A stretch of DNA of 14,387 nt from Peptococcaceae bacterium UBA2264 (lineage in GTDB: Bacteria > Bacillota > Desulfitobacteriia > Desulfitobacteriales > Desulfitobacteriaceae): positions 1 through 14,387 of the forward strand of contig DDXI01000194.1 of NCBI GenBank assembly GCA_002347475.1. Direction: 5' to 3'. The translations under genes and the position numbers were made by a program. The number at the start of each line of letters is the position of its first letter. Position 1 is the first letter of the stretch. Shown in pieces: positions 5,834-13,375 of this stretch. Below the pieces are notes generated by a model. The model was not told the origin of the DNA and made no database searches. It was given only the letters and a program-made list of their open reading frames with translations.

Positions 5834-6598
5834 ATGGAATATACAGTTAACAAGCTTGCCAAATTAGCTGGGATCAGTACGCGCACCTTACGGTATTATG
5901 ATGAGATCGGCTTACTCCAGCCCGATAGAATAAGCAGTAACGGATACCGTATTTATGGGCAGGTGCAGGTTGATGTTCTGCAGCAGATACTTTTTTATCG
6001 TGAACTGGGGATCAGCCTTGACGAGATAAAAGAGATATTTGCTGCACCCGGATTTAATGAGGCAAAAGCACTTGAAAGCCATTTGACCGCACTCAGGCAA
6101 CGAAAAGAGCAAATTGAAATGCTGATACAAAATGTCAGCAAAACTATAAGCTCACTGAAAGGAAAAATTATTATGTCCGACAGCGAAAAGTTTGAAGGTT
6201 TTAAGAAAAAACTCCTTGCTGAGAACGAGCAAAAATATGGTAAAGAAATCCGGGAAAAGTACGGTGATGAAGCTGTCATGGCTTCCAATACCAAGGTCGC
6301 AGGAATGACTGCCGAACAATGGCGAAAACAGGAAGAGTTATCAATAAAGATATTGGAGTTTTTGAAAAAAGCGATGCAAAACGGGGATCCAACCTGCGAG
6401 GATGCTCAAAAGGCTTGTGACTTACACCGTCAATGGCTATGTATGTTTTGGAAGGAGGGAACCTATTCCAAACAAGCTCATATGGGAATGGGAGAAATGT
6501 ATGTTGCTGATGAGCGATTCAAAGCGTATTACGATAATGTTTTGGGTGCAGGTACAGCAGAGTTTTTGCATAACGCTTTGGCCGTATACACAAAATGA
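5834..6598 (+). CDS. MerR-family regulator with TipAS-type ligand-binding domain
   Basis: I take the ATG at 5834, giving 254 residues, because the upstream TTG at 5786 lies inside the -35 box; a weak GGGTGAT precedes the ATG. Length and layout match the TipAL family. Residues 1-70 are the winged-helix MerR domain (YTVNKLAKLAGISTRTLRYYDEIGLL, then SNGYRIYG and ELGISLDEIKEI). Residues 75-110 form the antiparallel coiled coil for dimerisation. Residues 120-254 are a TipAS domain (MTAEQWRKQEE, LHRQWLCMFW, MYVADERFKAYY). TipAS domains bind thiopeptide antibiotics and related multidrug ligands, turning the MerR part into an activator. No efflux gene lies directly downstream; a terminator follows the stop, so only autoregulation is visible here. 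The ligand is unknown. Confidence 0.88.
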   Translation: MEYTVNKLAKLAGISTRTLRYYDEIGLLQPDRISSNGYRIYGQVQVDVLQQILFYRELGISLDEIKEIFAAPGFNEAKALESHLTALRQRKEQIEMLIQNVSKTISSLKGKIIMSDSEKFEGFKKKLLAENEQKYGKEIREKYGDEAVMASNTKVAGMTAEQWRKQEELSIKILEFLKKAMQNGDPTCEDAQKACDLHRQWLCMFWKEGTYSKQAHMGMGEMYVADERFKAYYDNVLGAGTAEFLHNALAVYTK

Positions 6599-6607
6599 GC
6601 ATAAGAA

Positions 6608-6639
6608 AGCATCTGCTTCGGCAGGTGCTCTCTGTTTTA
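6608..6639 (+). terminator. Intrinsic terminator after the MerR-TipAS gene
   Basis: A 9-bp stem AGCATCTGC/GCAGGTGCT (one T-G pair) is closed by a stable TTCG tetraloop (6617-6620) and followed by CTCTGTTTTA. It begins ten bases after the stop codon and separates this unit from sbcD. Confidence 0.8.
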
Positions 6640-6730
6640 TGAAGTCTTACAGGAAGTATTAACAACAGATTATGAAGTATGATCCATATAATTGTTTAGA
6701 TAACACTGCAACAAGGCCGTTTTCTTTTAT

Positions 6731-6745
6731 CATACATGCTGTATG
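6731..6745. promoter_or_regulatory. Dyad CATACA-TGC-TGTATG upstream of sbcD
   Basis: A perfect 6-bp inverted repeat with a three-base centre lies about 43 bases upstream of the sbcD -35 box. It could be an operator, but its distance from the promoter is large and it does not match the Gram-positive LexA box (CGAAC-N4-GTTCG type). Function unproven. Confidence 0.3.
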
Positions 6746-6787
6746 TCCCTAATATCGCGGCAACAGCTAGGCAGACCTGGCAAACCC

Positions 6788-6817
6788 TTGAGATATCATA
6801 GATAATAGCACTATAAT
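6788..6817 (+). promoter_or_regulatory. SigA-type promoter of sbcD-sbcC
   Basis: TTGAGA (6788-6793) and a perfect TATAAT (6812-6817) are separated by 18 bp. They lie 20 bases ahead of the sbcD ATG, with the ribosome site GGGGGTGAT in between. This is the only good promoter before the operon. Confidence 0.65.
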
Positions 6818-6837
6818 TGTAATGGGGGTGATCAAAT

Positions 6838-7980
6838 ATGAAATTGATCCATTTGGCCGACCTGCATATTGGCAAACGGGTAAACGAATTCAGTATGCTG
6901 GCCGATCAAAAATTTATTTTGAGCCAGATACTGCAGATTTTGGATGACCTGAAACCAGACGGCATACTTATTGCCGGTGATGTTTATGATAAAGCGCTGC
7001 CCACGGCGGAGGCGGTGGAAGTTCTGGATGATTTTTTGACTGCTATTGCCCGGCGCCTGCTGCCTTGTTTTGTGATCAGTGGTAATCATGACTCCCCGGA
7101 ACGCTTGGCCTTTGGGGCGCGGATCATGGCCGGTCAGCGGATCCATATGGCCCAGGTTTTCGCTGGGACAATAGCCCCCATCGTCTTGGAGGATGAGAAC
7201 GGCTGCCTGAATGTCTACCTGCTGCCCTTTCTCAAACCGGCCCAGGTACGCCGCTTTTATCCGGAAGCAGAGATTGAGAGTTATGAGGATACCGTCAGGA
7301 TTGTCCTCGCCAACTCCCGGATTGATCCTTCCGCCCGCAATGTGCTGGTGGCGCATCAGTTTATCACCAGTGCCGGGCTGGAGCCGGAAAGATGCGAGTC
7401 CGAGAGCATTTCGGTGGGCGGCCTGGACAACATCGATGTCTCCCTCTTCGCTGGCTTTGACTATGTGGCCCTGGGGCACCTGCACGGCCCGCAGGCTATC
7501 GGCCGGGATACTGTCCGCTATGTGGGTTCGCCTCTGAAATACTCCTTTTCCGAAGCCCGGCACAGCAAAACAATGACAGTGGTGGAACTGGGCCCCAAGG
7601 GCGAGGTGCAGATTACTGCTCAGCCCCTGGTACCTCTCCGGGAGATGCGCGAAATCAAGGGACCTCTCCGGGAGCTGCTGCGGCCGGAGAACTATGCGGG
7701 CACCAATACGGAGGACTATCTGCATGTCACCCTGACCGATGAAGAGGATATTATGGATGCCATCGGCAAGGTGCATACTGTTTATCCCAATGTCATGCGT
7801 CTGGATTATGACAACAAAAGGACTAAAGCCATCACAGCCGGGACTGCCGCAGGTGAGACAACTCAGAAATCACCCCTGGAGCTCTTCCAGGAGTTTTATA
7901 AACTTCAGAACCATACGGAAATGGACGCGGCCAGGACAACCATTGTCAGGGAACTGCTGGAAAAGATGGGAGGGGATTAA
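6838..7980 (+). CDS. sbcD: SbcD, nuclease subunit of the SbcCD complex
   Basis: This 380-residue protein is the Mre11-type metallophosphoesterase that, with SbcC, cuts DNA hairpins and blocked or misfolded double-strand ends. All phosphoesterase motifs are present: DLHIGKR (D8, H10), AGDVYD (D48), GNHDSPERLAFG (82-93, with N83, H84, D85), VAHQF (H173) and GHLHGPQ (H214, H216). These supply the two-metal Mn site. The C-terminal third (about 280-380) is the capping and SbcC-binding region, and the length is normal for the family. The start is preceded by GGGGGTGAT and a good promoter. Only two bases separate the stop from sbcC, so the two subunits are made together. Part of this gene (residues about 39-62) has a diverged copy in the remnant at 983-1053. 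Confidence 0.97.
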   Translation: MKLIHLADLHIGKRVNEFSMLADQKFILSQILQILDDLKPDGILIAGDVYDKALPTAEAVEVLDDFLTAIARRLLPCFVISGNHDSPERLAFGARIMAGQRIHMAQVFAGTIAPIVLEDENGCLNVYLLPFLKPAQVRRFYPEAEIESYEDTVRIVLANSRIDPSARNVLVAHQFITSAGLEPERCESESISVGGLDNIDVSLFAGFDYVALGHLHGPQAIGRDTVRYVGSPLKYSFSEARHSKTMTVVELGPKGEVQITAQPLVPLREMREIKGPLRELLRPENYAGTNTEDYLHVTLTDEEDIMDAIGKVHTVYPNVMRLDYDNKRTKAITAGTAAGETTQKSPLELFQEFYKLQNHTEMDAARTTIVRELLEKMGGD

Positions 7981-7982
7981 CC

Positions 7983-10900
7983 ATGAAACCGGTCAGGCTG
8001 ACCATGTGCGCCTTCGGACCTTATGCGGGCAGGGTGGAAGTTCCTCTCGCCGACCTGGGGGAAAGAGGCCTGTATCTGATTACCGGGGATACGGGTGCCG
8101 GCAAGACAACGATCTTCGATGCCATTAATTTTGCCCTCTACGGGGAGGCCAGCGGCGCCAACAGGGAGAGTTCCATGCTGCGCAGTGACTTTGCCGCCCC
8201 GGATATGAAAACTTTTGTGGAGCTGGAGTTCCTGTACCGCGGGAAATTGTATAAGGTAGTGCGCAACCCTAAATATGAGCGGGCCAAAAAAAGCGGGTCC
8301 GGAACCACCGCCGAGAACGCCAATGCTACTCTGACAATGCCGGACGGGCAGGTCAAGAGCGGCAGTTCTCTGGTGACCGAGGCTGTCAAGGAACTGATCG
8401 GTCTCGACAGGAACCAGTTTTCCCAGATCGCTATGATCGCCCAGGGAGACTTTTTAAGGCTCTTGCTGGCCAGCACCGAGGAAAGGGGCCGAATTTTCCG
8501 TAAAATCTTCAATACCAGTATTTATCAGCAATTCCAGAGCGAGCTCAAGAGTCAGGCCAACAGCCTCAAAGGTCAATACGAAGATCAGGCCAAAAGCATC
8601 CTGCAGTATGCCCGGGAGGCAGTATGTGCTGAAGAACATGTCCTTTACAGAGAACTGGCCGGGTTCCGGCAAGCCAACAATATACATACCCTGGAGAAAT
8701 TCAGGACTTGTCTGGGCAGACTGATCGCCGAAGACAGGGAGGCCGAGGCAGCCGCCGAAGCAGCCGGAAACAAGCTGCAGGAAGAGATTACCAGGCTGAG
8801 CACCGAGATCGCCCTGGCCCGGGAGAACAATGCCCGGCTGGAAAAGCTGGCCCAGATGCGGGAACGCCTGCGCGGGCTGGAAGAACGTCAGGAAGATTTC
8901 GAGGCCCGGCGCCGCAGGCTGGCCGCCGCGGAAAAAGCCCTCTACCATGTCAAGCCGGCCGCCGATGAAGTGGCCCGGGCCCAAAAGGCAGCCGCTGATC
9001 TGGCCGGCGGCATCGCGGCCCAGGAGGCCATTCTGCTGGTCCAAAGGCCCGAACTGGCAAAGCTGGAGCAGGTCTGCCAAAGCGCAAAGGCTCAGGAGCC
9101 GCAGCGGGAAGCCCTGGCGGCGGCCATAACTACGGCCCAAAATGCCCTGGCAGCTTACGCCGAATTGGAAACCCTGCAGCAGGAAGCCCAGGCAGCCGGC
9201 GAGCAGCTGGGGAAAAAGGCTGCTGCCCTGGAGCTGAAAAGGTCCGGGCAAGCCAAGCTGGAAACAGCGGCAAGGCAGTTTAAGGAAGAACTGGCCGCCT
9301 TGCAGGATGTCGAGGTGGCCGCAGAGCGAGCCAAGAAACAGGAGGAAGCTGCCGGTAATCTCTCCCAGCAGCTGCAGCTGCTGAAGCAAAACTTGGCAGC
9401 CCTGGCCGGGGAAAGAGAAAAACTGGAGGCGGCCCAGGCCGCCTATTTGAGCGCCCAGGAGGCGGGCCAAAGTTTGGCGGCGGCATACGTCAGGCTGGAA
9501 CGATCCTTCCTCAATGAGCAGGCCGGCCTGATGGCGGCTCAACTGGCGGAGGGAGAGCCTTGTCCGGTGTGCGGTTCCACCGCTCACCCTTGCCTGGCGT
9601 TAATAACGGCTGAGGCTCCCACGGAAAAAGAACTGCAGGAGGCCAAAAAAAATGCTGAAGCTGCCCGCGAAAGAACGCAGCGCTGCAGTCTGACGGCAGG
9701 CCAGCTCAAGGTCCGGGTAGAAACCGGGGAAGAGACCGTGCGGCAAGCGGCTGGGCCGCTTCTGGGGAGTACGGACCTGGCCGGGATCCCGGCCCATCTG
9801 GCAGCGGCCAGAGCAAAGGCCGGGGCTGATTTACAGGAGTGCCGGCAGCAGCTAACCCGCCTGGAGGAGCAGATCAAGCGCAAGAAAGCCTGGGAGAGCC
9901 AGCTGGCGGAACACGCCAAGACCCTGGAGCAACTGGCCCAGGAAATTACGGCCCTGGAAAAGGAAGCCGGAGAATTACTGCTCGCCCAGAACATTGTTAT
10001 AGCCAAAATCACCACCATCGCGGACAAACTCGTCTTTAAGAGCAGAGCAGAAGCCGAAGCGGATCTCGGGCGCCGGCGCCAGCAATTGGCCGGGATGAAG
10101 GCAGCTTTAGAGGTGGCCGAAAAAGGAGTCAGCGAGTGTGCGAAAAAGATAGCCGATGCCCAGGCGGTATCGGCCGAGCTGGCCGGCCGGCTGGCCATAG
10201 CCCAAAGGGAGACGCAAGCGGCAGAGGAAAAACTGGCGGCTGTTTTGCAGGAAAGAGGTTTTGCCGACAAAGGGCAATATGTAAAGCTCCTGCTGCCGGA
10301 AGAGCAGATAAAAGAGCTGAAAGCCGACGTGGAGAACTATGCTGATCAGGTCCGGACGCTTAAGGAAAATCTGGCCTCTCTGACGGAAGAGACCAGAGGG
10401 ACGGCTCTAGCCGACATTGCGGCCTATCAGGAAAGGCAGCTGGCCCTGGAGCAGGAAAAGAAGGCTGCCGGCGAAAAGCAGCGGGCTATTTACAGCAGGC
10501 TGGAAACCAATAACAAGATTCGGGAGATGATCGCAGCCCGGCAAAAAGAAATGCAGGCCACGGAACAAAAATATCTCTGTCTGCGTAATCTCTCCGATAC
10601 GGCCAACGGTGATTTGAGCGGCAAACAGAAGCTGGCCTTTGAGCAGTATGTCCAGGCCGCCTACTTTAACCAAATTATTGCCGAAGCCAACAAGAGGTTT
10701 TCTTTCATGACCGCGGGCCGCTTTGAGCTGATCCGCAAAACGGAAGCAGGCAGCCTGAGAAGTCAAACCGGTTTAGAACTGGATGTCATCGATAATTACA
10801 CCGGGAAGAGCCGCAGTGTGAAAACCCTTTCCGGCGGGGAATCATTTAAAGCGTCTTTGGCTATGGCTCTGGGGTTATCCGATATGATTCAGCGCTTTGC

Positions 10901-11117
10901 CGGGGGTATTCAGCTCGACAGCTTATTCGTGGATGAAGGCTTCGGGGCCCTGGATGCTGAATCACTGGACCAGGCTATTGCCGTTCTTGCTTCCTTAACC
11001 GGCGGCAACCGGCTGGTCGGGATAATTTCCCATGTGGGCGAGCTGCGCGAGCGCATCGATAAGAAGATTGTGGTGCAAAAAGACGTCAATGGCAGCGCGA
11101 TCAGTCTGGTTATCTAG
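7983..11117 (+). CDS. sbcC: SbcC, SMC-like ATPase subunit of the SbcCD nuclease
   Basis: This 1044-residue Rad50-type ATPase opens and guides SbcD on DNA ends and hairpins. The N-terminal ATPase half carries Walker A GDTGAGKT (35-42) and the Q-loop in IAMIAQGDFLRLLL (about 148-161). Long coiled coils (about 180-500 and 560-900) flank the zinc hook CPVC (C527, C530), through which two molecules join. The C-terminal half has the signature LSGGESF (949-955), Walker B LFVDEG with D984 and E985, the D-loop ALDAESLDQ and the switch histidine H1017. Nothing is missing. The ribosome site GGGAGGGG lies inside the end of sbcD. The coiled-coil part is rich in Ala, Glu, Gln and Leu codons of higher GC than the neighbouring small genes. 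No terminator is obvious after it; the VOC gene starts 79 bases on. Confidence 0.97.
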   Translation: MKPVRLTMCAFGPYAGRVEVPLADLGERGLYLITGDTGAGKTTIFDAINFALYGEASGANRESSMLRSDFAAPDMKTFVELEFLYRGKLYKVVRNPKYERAKKSGSGTTAENANATLTMPDGQVKSGSSLVTEAVKELIGLDRNQFSQIAMIAQGDFLRLLLASTEERGRIFRKIFNTSIYQQFQSELKSQANSLKGQYEDQAKSILQYAREAVCAEEHVLYRELAGFRQANNIHTLEKFRTCLGRLIAEDREAEAAAEAAGNKLQEEITRLSTEIALARENNARLEKLAQMRERLRGLEERQEDFEARRRRLAAAEKALYHVKPAADEVARAQKAAADLAGGIAAQEAILLVQRPELAKLEQVCQSAKAQEPQREALAAAITTAQNALAAYAELETLQQEAQAAGEQLGKKAAALELKRSGQAKLETAARQFKEELAALQDVEVAAERAKKQEEAAGNLSQQLQLLKQNLAALAGEREKLEAAQAAYLSAQEAGQSLAAAYVRLERSFLNEQAGLMAAQLAEGEPCPVCGSTAHPCLALITAEAPTEKELQEAKKNAEAARERTQRCSLTAGQLKVRVETGEETVRQAAGPLLGSTDLAGIPAHLAAARAKAGADLQECRQQLTRLEEQIKRKKAWESQLAEHAKTLEQLAQEITALEKEAGELLLAQNIVIAKITTIADKLVFKSRAEAEADLGRRRQQLAGMKAALEVAEKGVSECAKKIADAQAVSAELAGRLAIAQRETQAAEEKLAAVLQERGFADKGQYVKLLLPEEQIKELKADVENYADQVRTLKENLASLTEETRGTALADIAAYQERQLALEQEKKAAGEKQRAIYSRLETNNKIREMIAARQKEMQATEQKYLCLRNLSDTANGDLSGKQKLAFEQYVQAAYFNQIIAEANKRFSFMTAGRFELIRKTEAGSLRSQTGLELDVIDNYTGKSRSVKTLSGGESFKASLAMALGLSDMIQRFAGGIQLDSLFVDEGFGALDAESLDQAIAVLASLTGGNRLVGIISHVGELRERIDKKIVVQKDVNGSAISLVI

Positions 11118-11196
11118 GTAAAGTATTCGCTGAGAAATTGGCAAATTCTATGCTAACACTGTAAATCAGTACTTTATTCGAGAAGGGAGAATCAGC

Positions 11197-11568
11197 ATGA
11201 GCATAGGAGCATTTTCTGTCAGTTTAACTGTTAAAGACATCAAAGCTTCTCAAACATTTTATGAAAAACTTGGCTTCACTGTTTTTGGCGGAAAAGTTGA
11301 GCAAAACTGGCTAATCATGAAAAATGATGATTGTATCATTGGCCTTTTTCAAGGCATGTTTGATAAAAACATGTTAACCTTTAATCCCGGCTGGAACAGC
11401 AACGCTAAAGAAATAAATCCGTTTAAGGATGTGCGTGTGCTGCAAGAGGAACTTCGGGAAAAGGGGCTAGACTTCATAGCTGAAGTTGATTTAGCAACAA
11501 AAGGACCTGGCAGTTTCATTATCGAGGATCCGGATGGTAATCCAATCCTTGTTGATCAACACAGATAA
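11197..11568 (+). CDS. VOC (glyoxalase/bleomycin-resistance fold) protein
   Basis: This 123-residue protein has the paired beta-alpha-beta-beta-beta modules of the vicinal-oxygen-chelate superfamily. Module one is SVSLTVKDIKASQTFYEKLGF with the strand WLIMKNDDCIIGLFQG; module two is VLQEELREKGLDFIAEV ending FIIEDPDGNPILVDQH. The classic metal-ligand positions are only partly filled: the first strand has Ser/Thr instead of His, while E and D are present in the IIEDPDGN strand and His is at the end. It may be an enzyme with an unusual site or a binding protein. Substrates across this family are too varied to predict one. The start has GAAGGGAG nine bases upstream. It could be co-transcribed with sbcDC, though a functional link is not evident. 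Confidence 0.85.
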   Translation: MSIGAFSVSLTVKDIKASQTFYEKLGFTVFGGKVEQNWLIMKNDDCIIGLFQGMFDKNMLTFNPGWNSNAKEINPFKDVRVLQEELREKGLDFIAEVDLATKGPGSFIIEDPDGNPILVDQHR

Positions 11569-11586
11569 TGATTATCTGAATAAATA

Positions 11587-11825
11587 TTCCCAGTGTAAAC
11601 TTGATGAGGAGGATAAGGACAGGTTTTGCCGGATCAATCCTCAGAGTTTCCTTTTTCAAGCGGATCAAGCAGAGAGGAAATTCCTGGCCTTATTTGTGAC
11701 GGCAGGTGTTATGGAAATCGATATCAGGCAAGGCGATCTGGATGTTAATTTAAAGATTCGGGATCTGGAACCTGCAGGTAATTGATGCGATAGCCGAAGA
11801 AATTGAGAAATTTTCATTTTCTTAA
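11587..11825 (+). pseudogene. Frameshifted gene remnant, family unknown
   Basis: A coding-like stretch reads LDEEDKDRFCRINPQSFLF, QADQAERKFLALFVTAGVME, IDIRQGDLDVNLKIRDLE, then runs into AGN and stop (11783-11785). One base over, the text continues LQVIDAIAEEIEKFSFS to TAA at 11823-11825. Removing one C at 11771-11772 gives RDLELQVIDAIAEEIEKF, a smooth amphipathic ending. The only in-frame ATG is at 11534, inside the VOC gene, with no ribosome site, so the true 5' end is probably missing. I do not recognise the protein. It directly abuts the VOC gene. Confidence 0.45.
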
Positions 11826-11923
11826 AAGGATAAACCTGTTAATATGAATAAATTAAGAATCATATTTCGAGAATAATTATATTATAATAATGGCATAATA
11901 ATACCATAAGGGAGCTGATCATT

Positions 11924-12184
11924 ATGCCGAGAATCATTCCAATTAAAGATTTAAAAAATACAAGCGAAATCTCTCAAATGTGCCAGGAAGCAACTGAGCC
12001 CATCTATATTACCAAAAATAGTTATGGGGATATGGTCATCATGAGTATGAAAATGTACGAGGAAAAACTGTATATGCTCGATATTTATAATAAATTAGCA
12101 GCTGCGGAAGCCCAGATTGCGAAAGGAATAGTACTGGATTCAGACGTATCAATAAAAAGTCTACGAGCTAAATCCAATGTATAG
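11924..12184 (+). CDS. Phd/YefM-family antitoxin (orphan)
   Basis: This 86-residue protein has the Phd/YefM pattern. The N-terminal half is a DNA-binding, dimer-forming domain, with MPRIIPIKDLKNTSEISQMC, then TEPIYITKNSYGDMVIMSMKMYEE (residues about 26-49). A helical tail, LYMLDIYNKLAAAEAQIAKG, normally wraps the toxin. It should repress its own operon and neutralise a RelE/ParE-type toxin. The expected toxin start (ATG at 12177) overlaps this gene by eight bases, but that toxin is cut to a few codons, leaving the antitoxin without a local partner. The ribosome site AAGGGAGCTG lies about eight bases before the ATG, in a strongly AT-rich leader. Confidence 0.88.
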   Translation: MPRIIPIKDLKNTSEISQMCQEATEPIYITKNSYGDMVIMSMKMYEEKLYMLDIYNKLAAAEAQIAKGIVLDSDVSIKSLRAKSNV

Positions 12185-12278
12185 GCTTGTGATTACTGAA
12201 CTGGCTCAAGATGTGATAGCATACAGCCACGGCACTCTTTTGGGAGTGCTTTTTTTCTTGACATTCGCCATAACATGA
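12177..12278 (+). pseudogene. Truncated RelE/ParE toxin partner of the Phd antitoxin
   Basis: An ATG overlapping the antitoxin stop opens a 33-codon frame that begins MYRLVITELAQDVIAY. This matches the usual first strand and helix of ParE/RelE toxins (M-Y-K/R-L-x-I-T-x-x-A). After about 16 residues the similarity ends, and the frame reads through a terminator hairpin (12232-12249) to a TGA at 12276-12278. The helical hairpin and the catalytic core are gone, so no toxin can be made. This is an internal deletion that joined the toxin start to downstream sequence. Confidence 0.65.
12232..12256 (+). terminator. Intrinsic terminator of the phd operon
   Basis: The stem GCACTC/GAGTGC (12232-12237 and 12244-12249) with a six-base loop is followed directly by seven T (12250-12256). 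It lies 48 bases after the antitoxin stop, inside the truncated toxin frame. Confidence 0.8.
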
Positions 12279-12290
12279 CAATTGTCATGT
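12273..12290. promoter_or_regulatory. Perfect 18-bp palindrome, likely operator of the ABC operon
   Basis: ACATGACAATTGTCATGT reads the same on both strands. It lies between the phd terminator and the ABC transporter gene, 97 bases before its ATG, and ten bases after a TTGACA (12258-12263). A dimeric repressor such as a TetR, GntR or PadR type could bind it, but no such gene is in the window. There is no good -10 at the right distance from TTGACA (the 17-bp position has ATTGTC), so the promoter itself is uncertain. Confidence 0.5.
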
Positions 12291-12386
12291 CCGTTTATGC
12301 TTCTGTTCACTACCGCCGCCTTCGTTTTTGCTTTATGCTAAAGCCGTAAGATGAGCTGATTGTGAGGTCTGAAGGAGAGTGATCCC

Positions 12387-13316
12387 ATGATAATTGAAGT
12401 TAAAAACCTGATGAAACGCTATAAAGAGGTGCTGGCAGTGGATGATGTCAGTTTTTCCATCAGGGAAGGCGAAATTCTGGGCCTGTTAGGTCCTAACGGG
12501 GCCGGTAAGACGACTATTGTTAACGTCATGCTGGGCTTAACCAGAGCAGAACGCGGGGAAATTGTTATTTTCGGTAAAAATTTAAGGACAGGTGAGCTGG
12601 AGATCAAGAAAGATCTGGGTGTGGTGCCGCAGGATATTGCTATCTTTGAGGATCTTACAGCCTATGAAAATCTCTGCTATTTCGGCAAGCTCTATGGCCT
12701 GAGAGGATCTTTCCTGAAAGAAAGGGCCAAGGAAGCTCTGGAGTTTTGCGGCCTGCTGGAGAAGAAGAAACAGTATCCCAAAAAGTTCTCCAACGGGATG
12801 AAAAGAAGACTGAACATCGCCTGCGCCCTGGTCCATCATCCCAAGCTGATCATCATGGATGAGCCTACGGTGGGGATCGATCCCCAGGCCAGAAACCATA
12901 TCCTTCAGGCTGTCCGGCAATTGAATAGACAAGGTTCCACGCTCATTTATATCTCCCATTACATGGAGGATATCGAGGAGGTCTGCAGCCGCATAATTAT
13001 TGTGGATCAGGGACGGATCATTGCCCAGGGAAGCAAAGAAGAACTTAAGGACCTGGTAACCCATGAAGAGCGGGTCACTGTAGAGTTCACAGCCCCCCAT
13101 TCCGCCCCGCTGGAGAGCATCGGGAAACTTGCCGGCGTAAAAAAAGTGACACTGGACAGAAATATCCTGACAGTGGTCTCTGCTAAAAATAGCAGAAATA
13201 TCAAAGAAATCATTGAGGTTCTTAGCGAGAACAGTGAGATCATATCCTTTAACGTGCTGAAACCCAGCCTGGATACTGTGTTTCTGACTTTGACCGGCCG
13301 CAAGTTAAGGAATTGA
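12387..13316 (+). CDS. ABC-2-type exporter, ATP-binding subunit
   Basis: This 309-residue protein is an ATPase of the DrrA/NatA-like drug- or ion-export family. Walker A is GPNGAGKT (35-42), the Q-loop lies in GVVPQDIAIFEDLTAYEN, and Walker B is LIIMDEP with D158 and E159. The switch histidine is H191 in ISHYMEDIEE. The signature FSNGMKRRL (134-142) has Asn where Gly is usual, a mild oddity. The C-terminal 80 residues (about 230-309) are the extra domain typical of this family, ending KPSLDTVFLTLTGRKLRN. It pairs with the permease that follows 59 bases later. The start has GGAGAGTGAT ahead of it. An 18-bp palindrome upstream suggests repressor control. The substrate cannot be deduced. Confidence 0.93.
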   Translation: MIIEVKNLMKRYKEVLAVDDVSFSIREGEILGLLGPNGAGKTTIVNVMLGLTRAERGEIVIFGKNLRTGELEIKKDLGVVPQDIAIFEDLTAYENLCYFGKLYGLRGSFLKERAKEALEFCGLLEKKKQYPKKFSNGMKRRLNIACALVHHPKLIIMDEPTVGIDPQARNHILQAVRQLNRQGSTLIYISHYMEDIEEVCSRIIIVDQGRIIAQGSKEELKDLVTHEERVTVEFTAPHSAPLESIGKLAGVKKVTLDRNILTVVSAKNSRNIKEIIEVLSENSEIISFNVLKPSLDTVFLTLTGRKLRN

Positions 13317-13366
13317 GGAATCGAGGAATTATAAGATTAAGTGATTGAGGAATTGAGATTGAGGGG
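13305..13366 (+). repeat. Degenerate short repeats of GAGGAATT/ATTGAGG
   Basis: The gap between the ABC genes, including the ATPase stop codon, consists of imperfect copies of ATTGAGGAAT, CGAGGAATT, GATTGAGGAATT and GATTGAGGG. The last copy supplies the GAGGGGGT ribosome site of the permease. It may have grown by slippage; no function is evident. Confidence 0.5.
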
Positions 13367-13375
13367 GTGTTATCC

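Noticed and set aside
8454..9587. Long minus-strand open frame opposite sbcC (377 codons), and others at 6832-7776 and 9584-10270
   Set aside because: They lie antisense to intact sbcC/sbcD. Their products are rich in Leu, Gln, Gly or Ser in the way expected from the reverse of Ala/Glu/Gln codons, with no motif and no ribosome site.
12258..12286. TTGACA at 12258 as a full promoter for the ABC operon
   Set aside because: The -10 position at 17 bp is ATTGTC, a poor match; only the palindrome is kept as a regulatory site.
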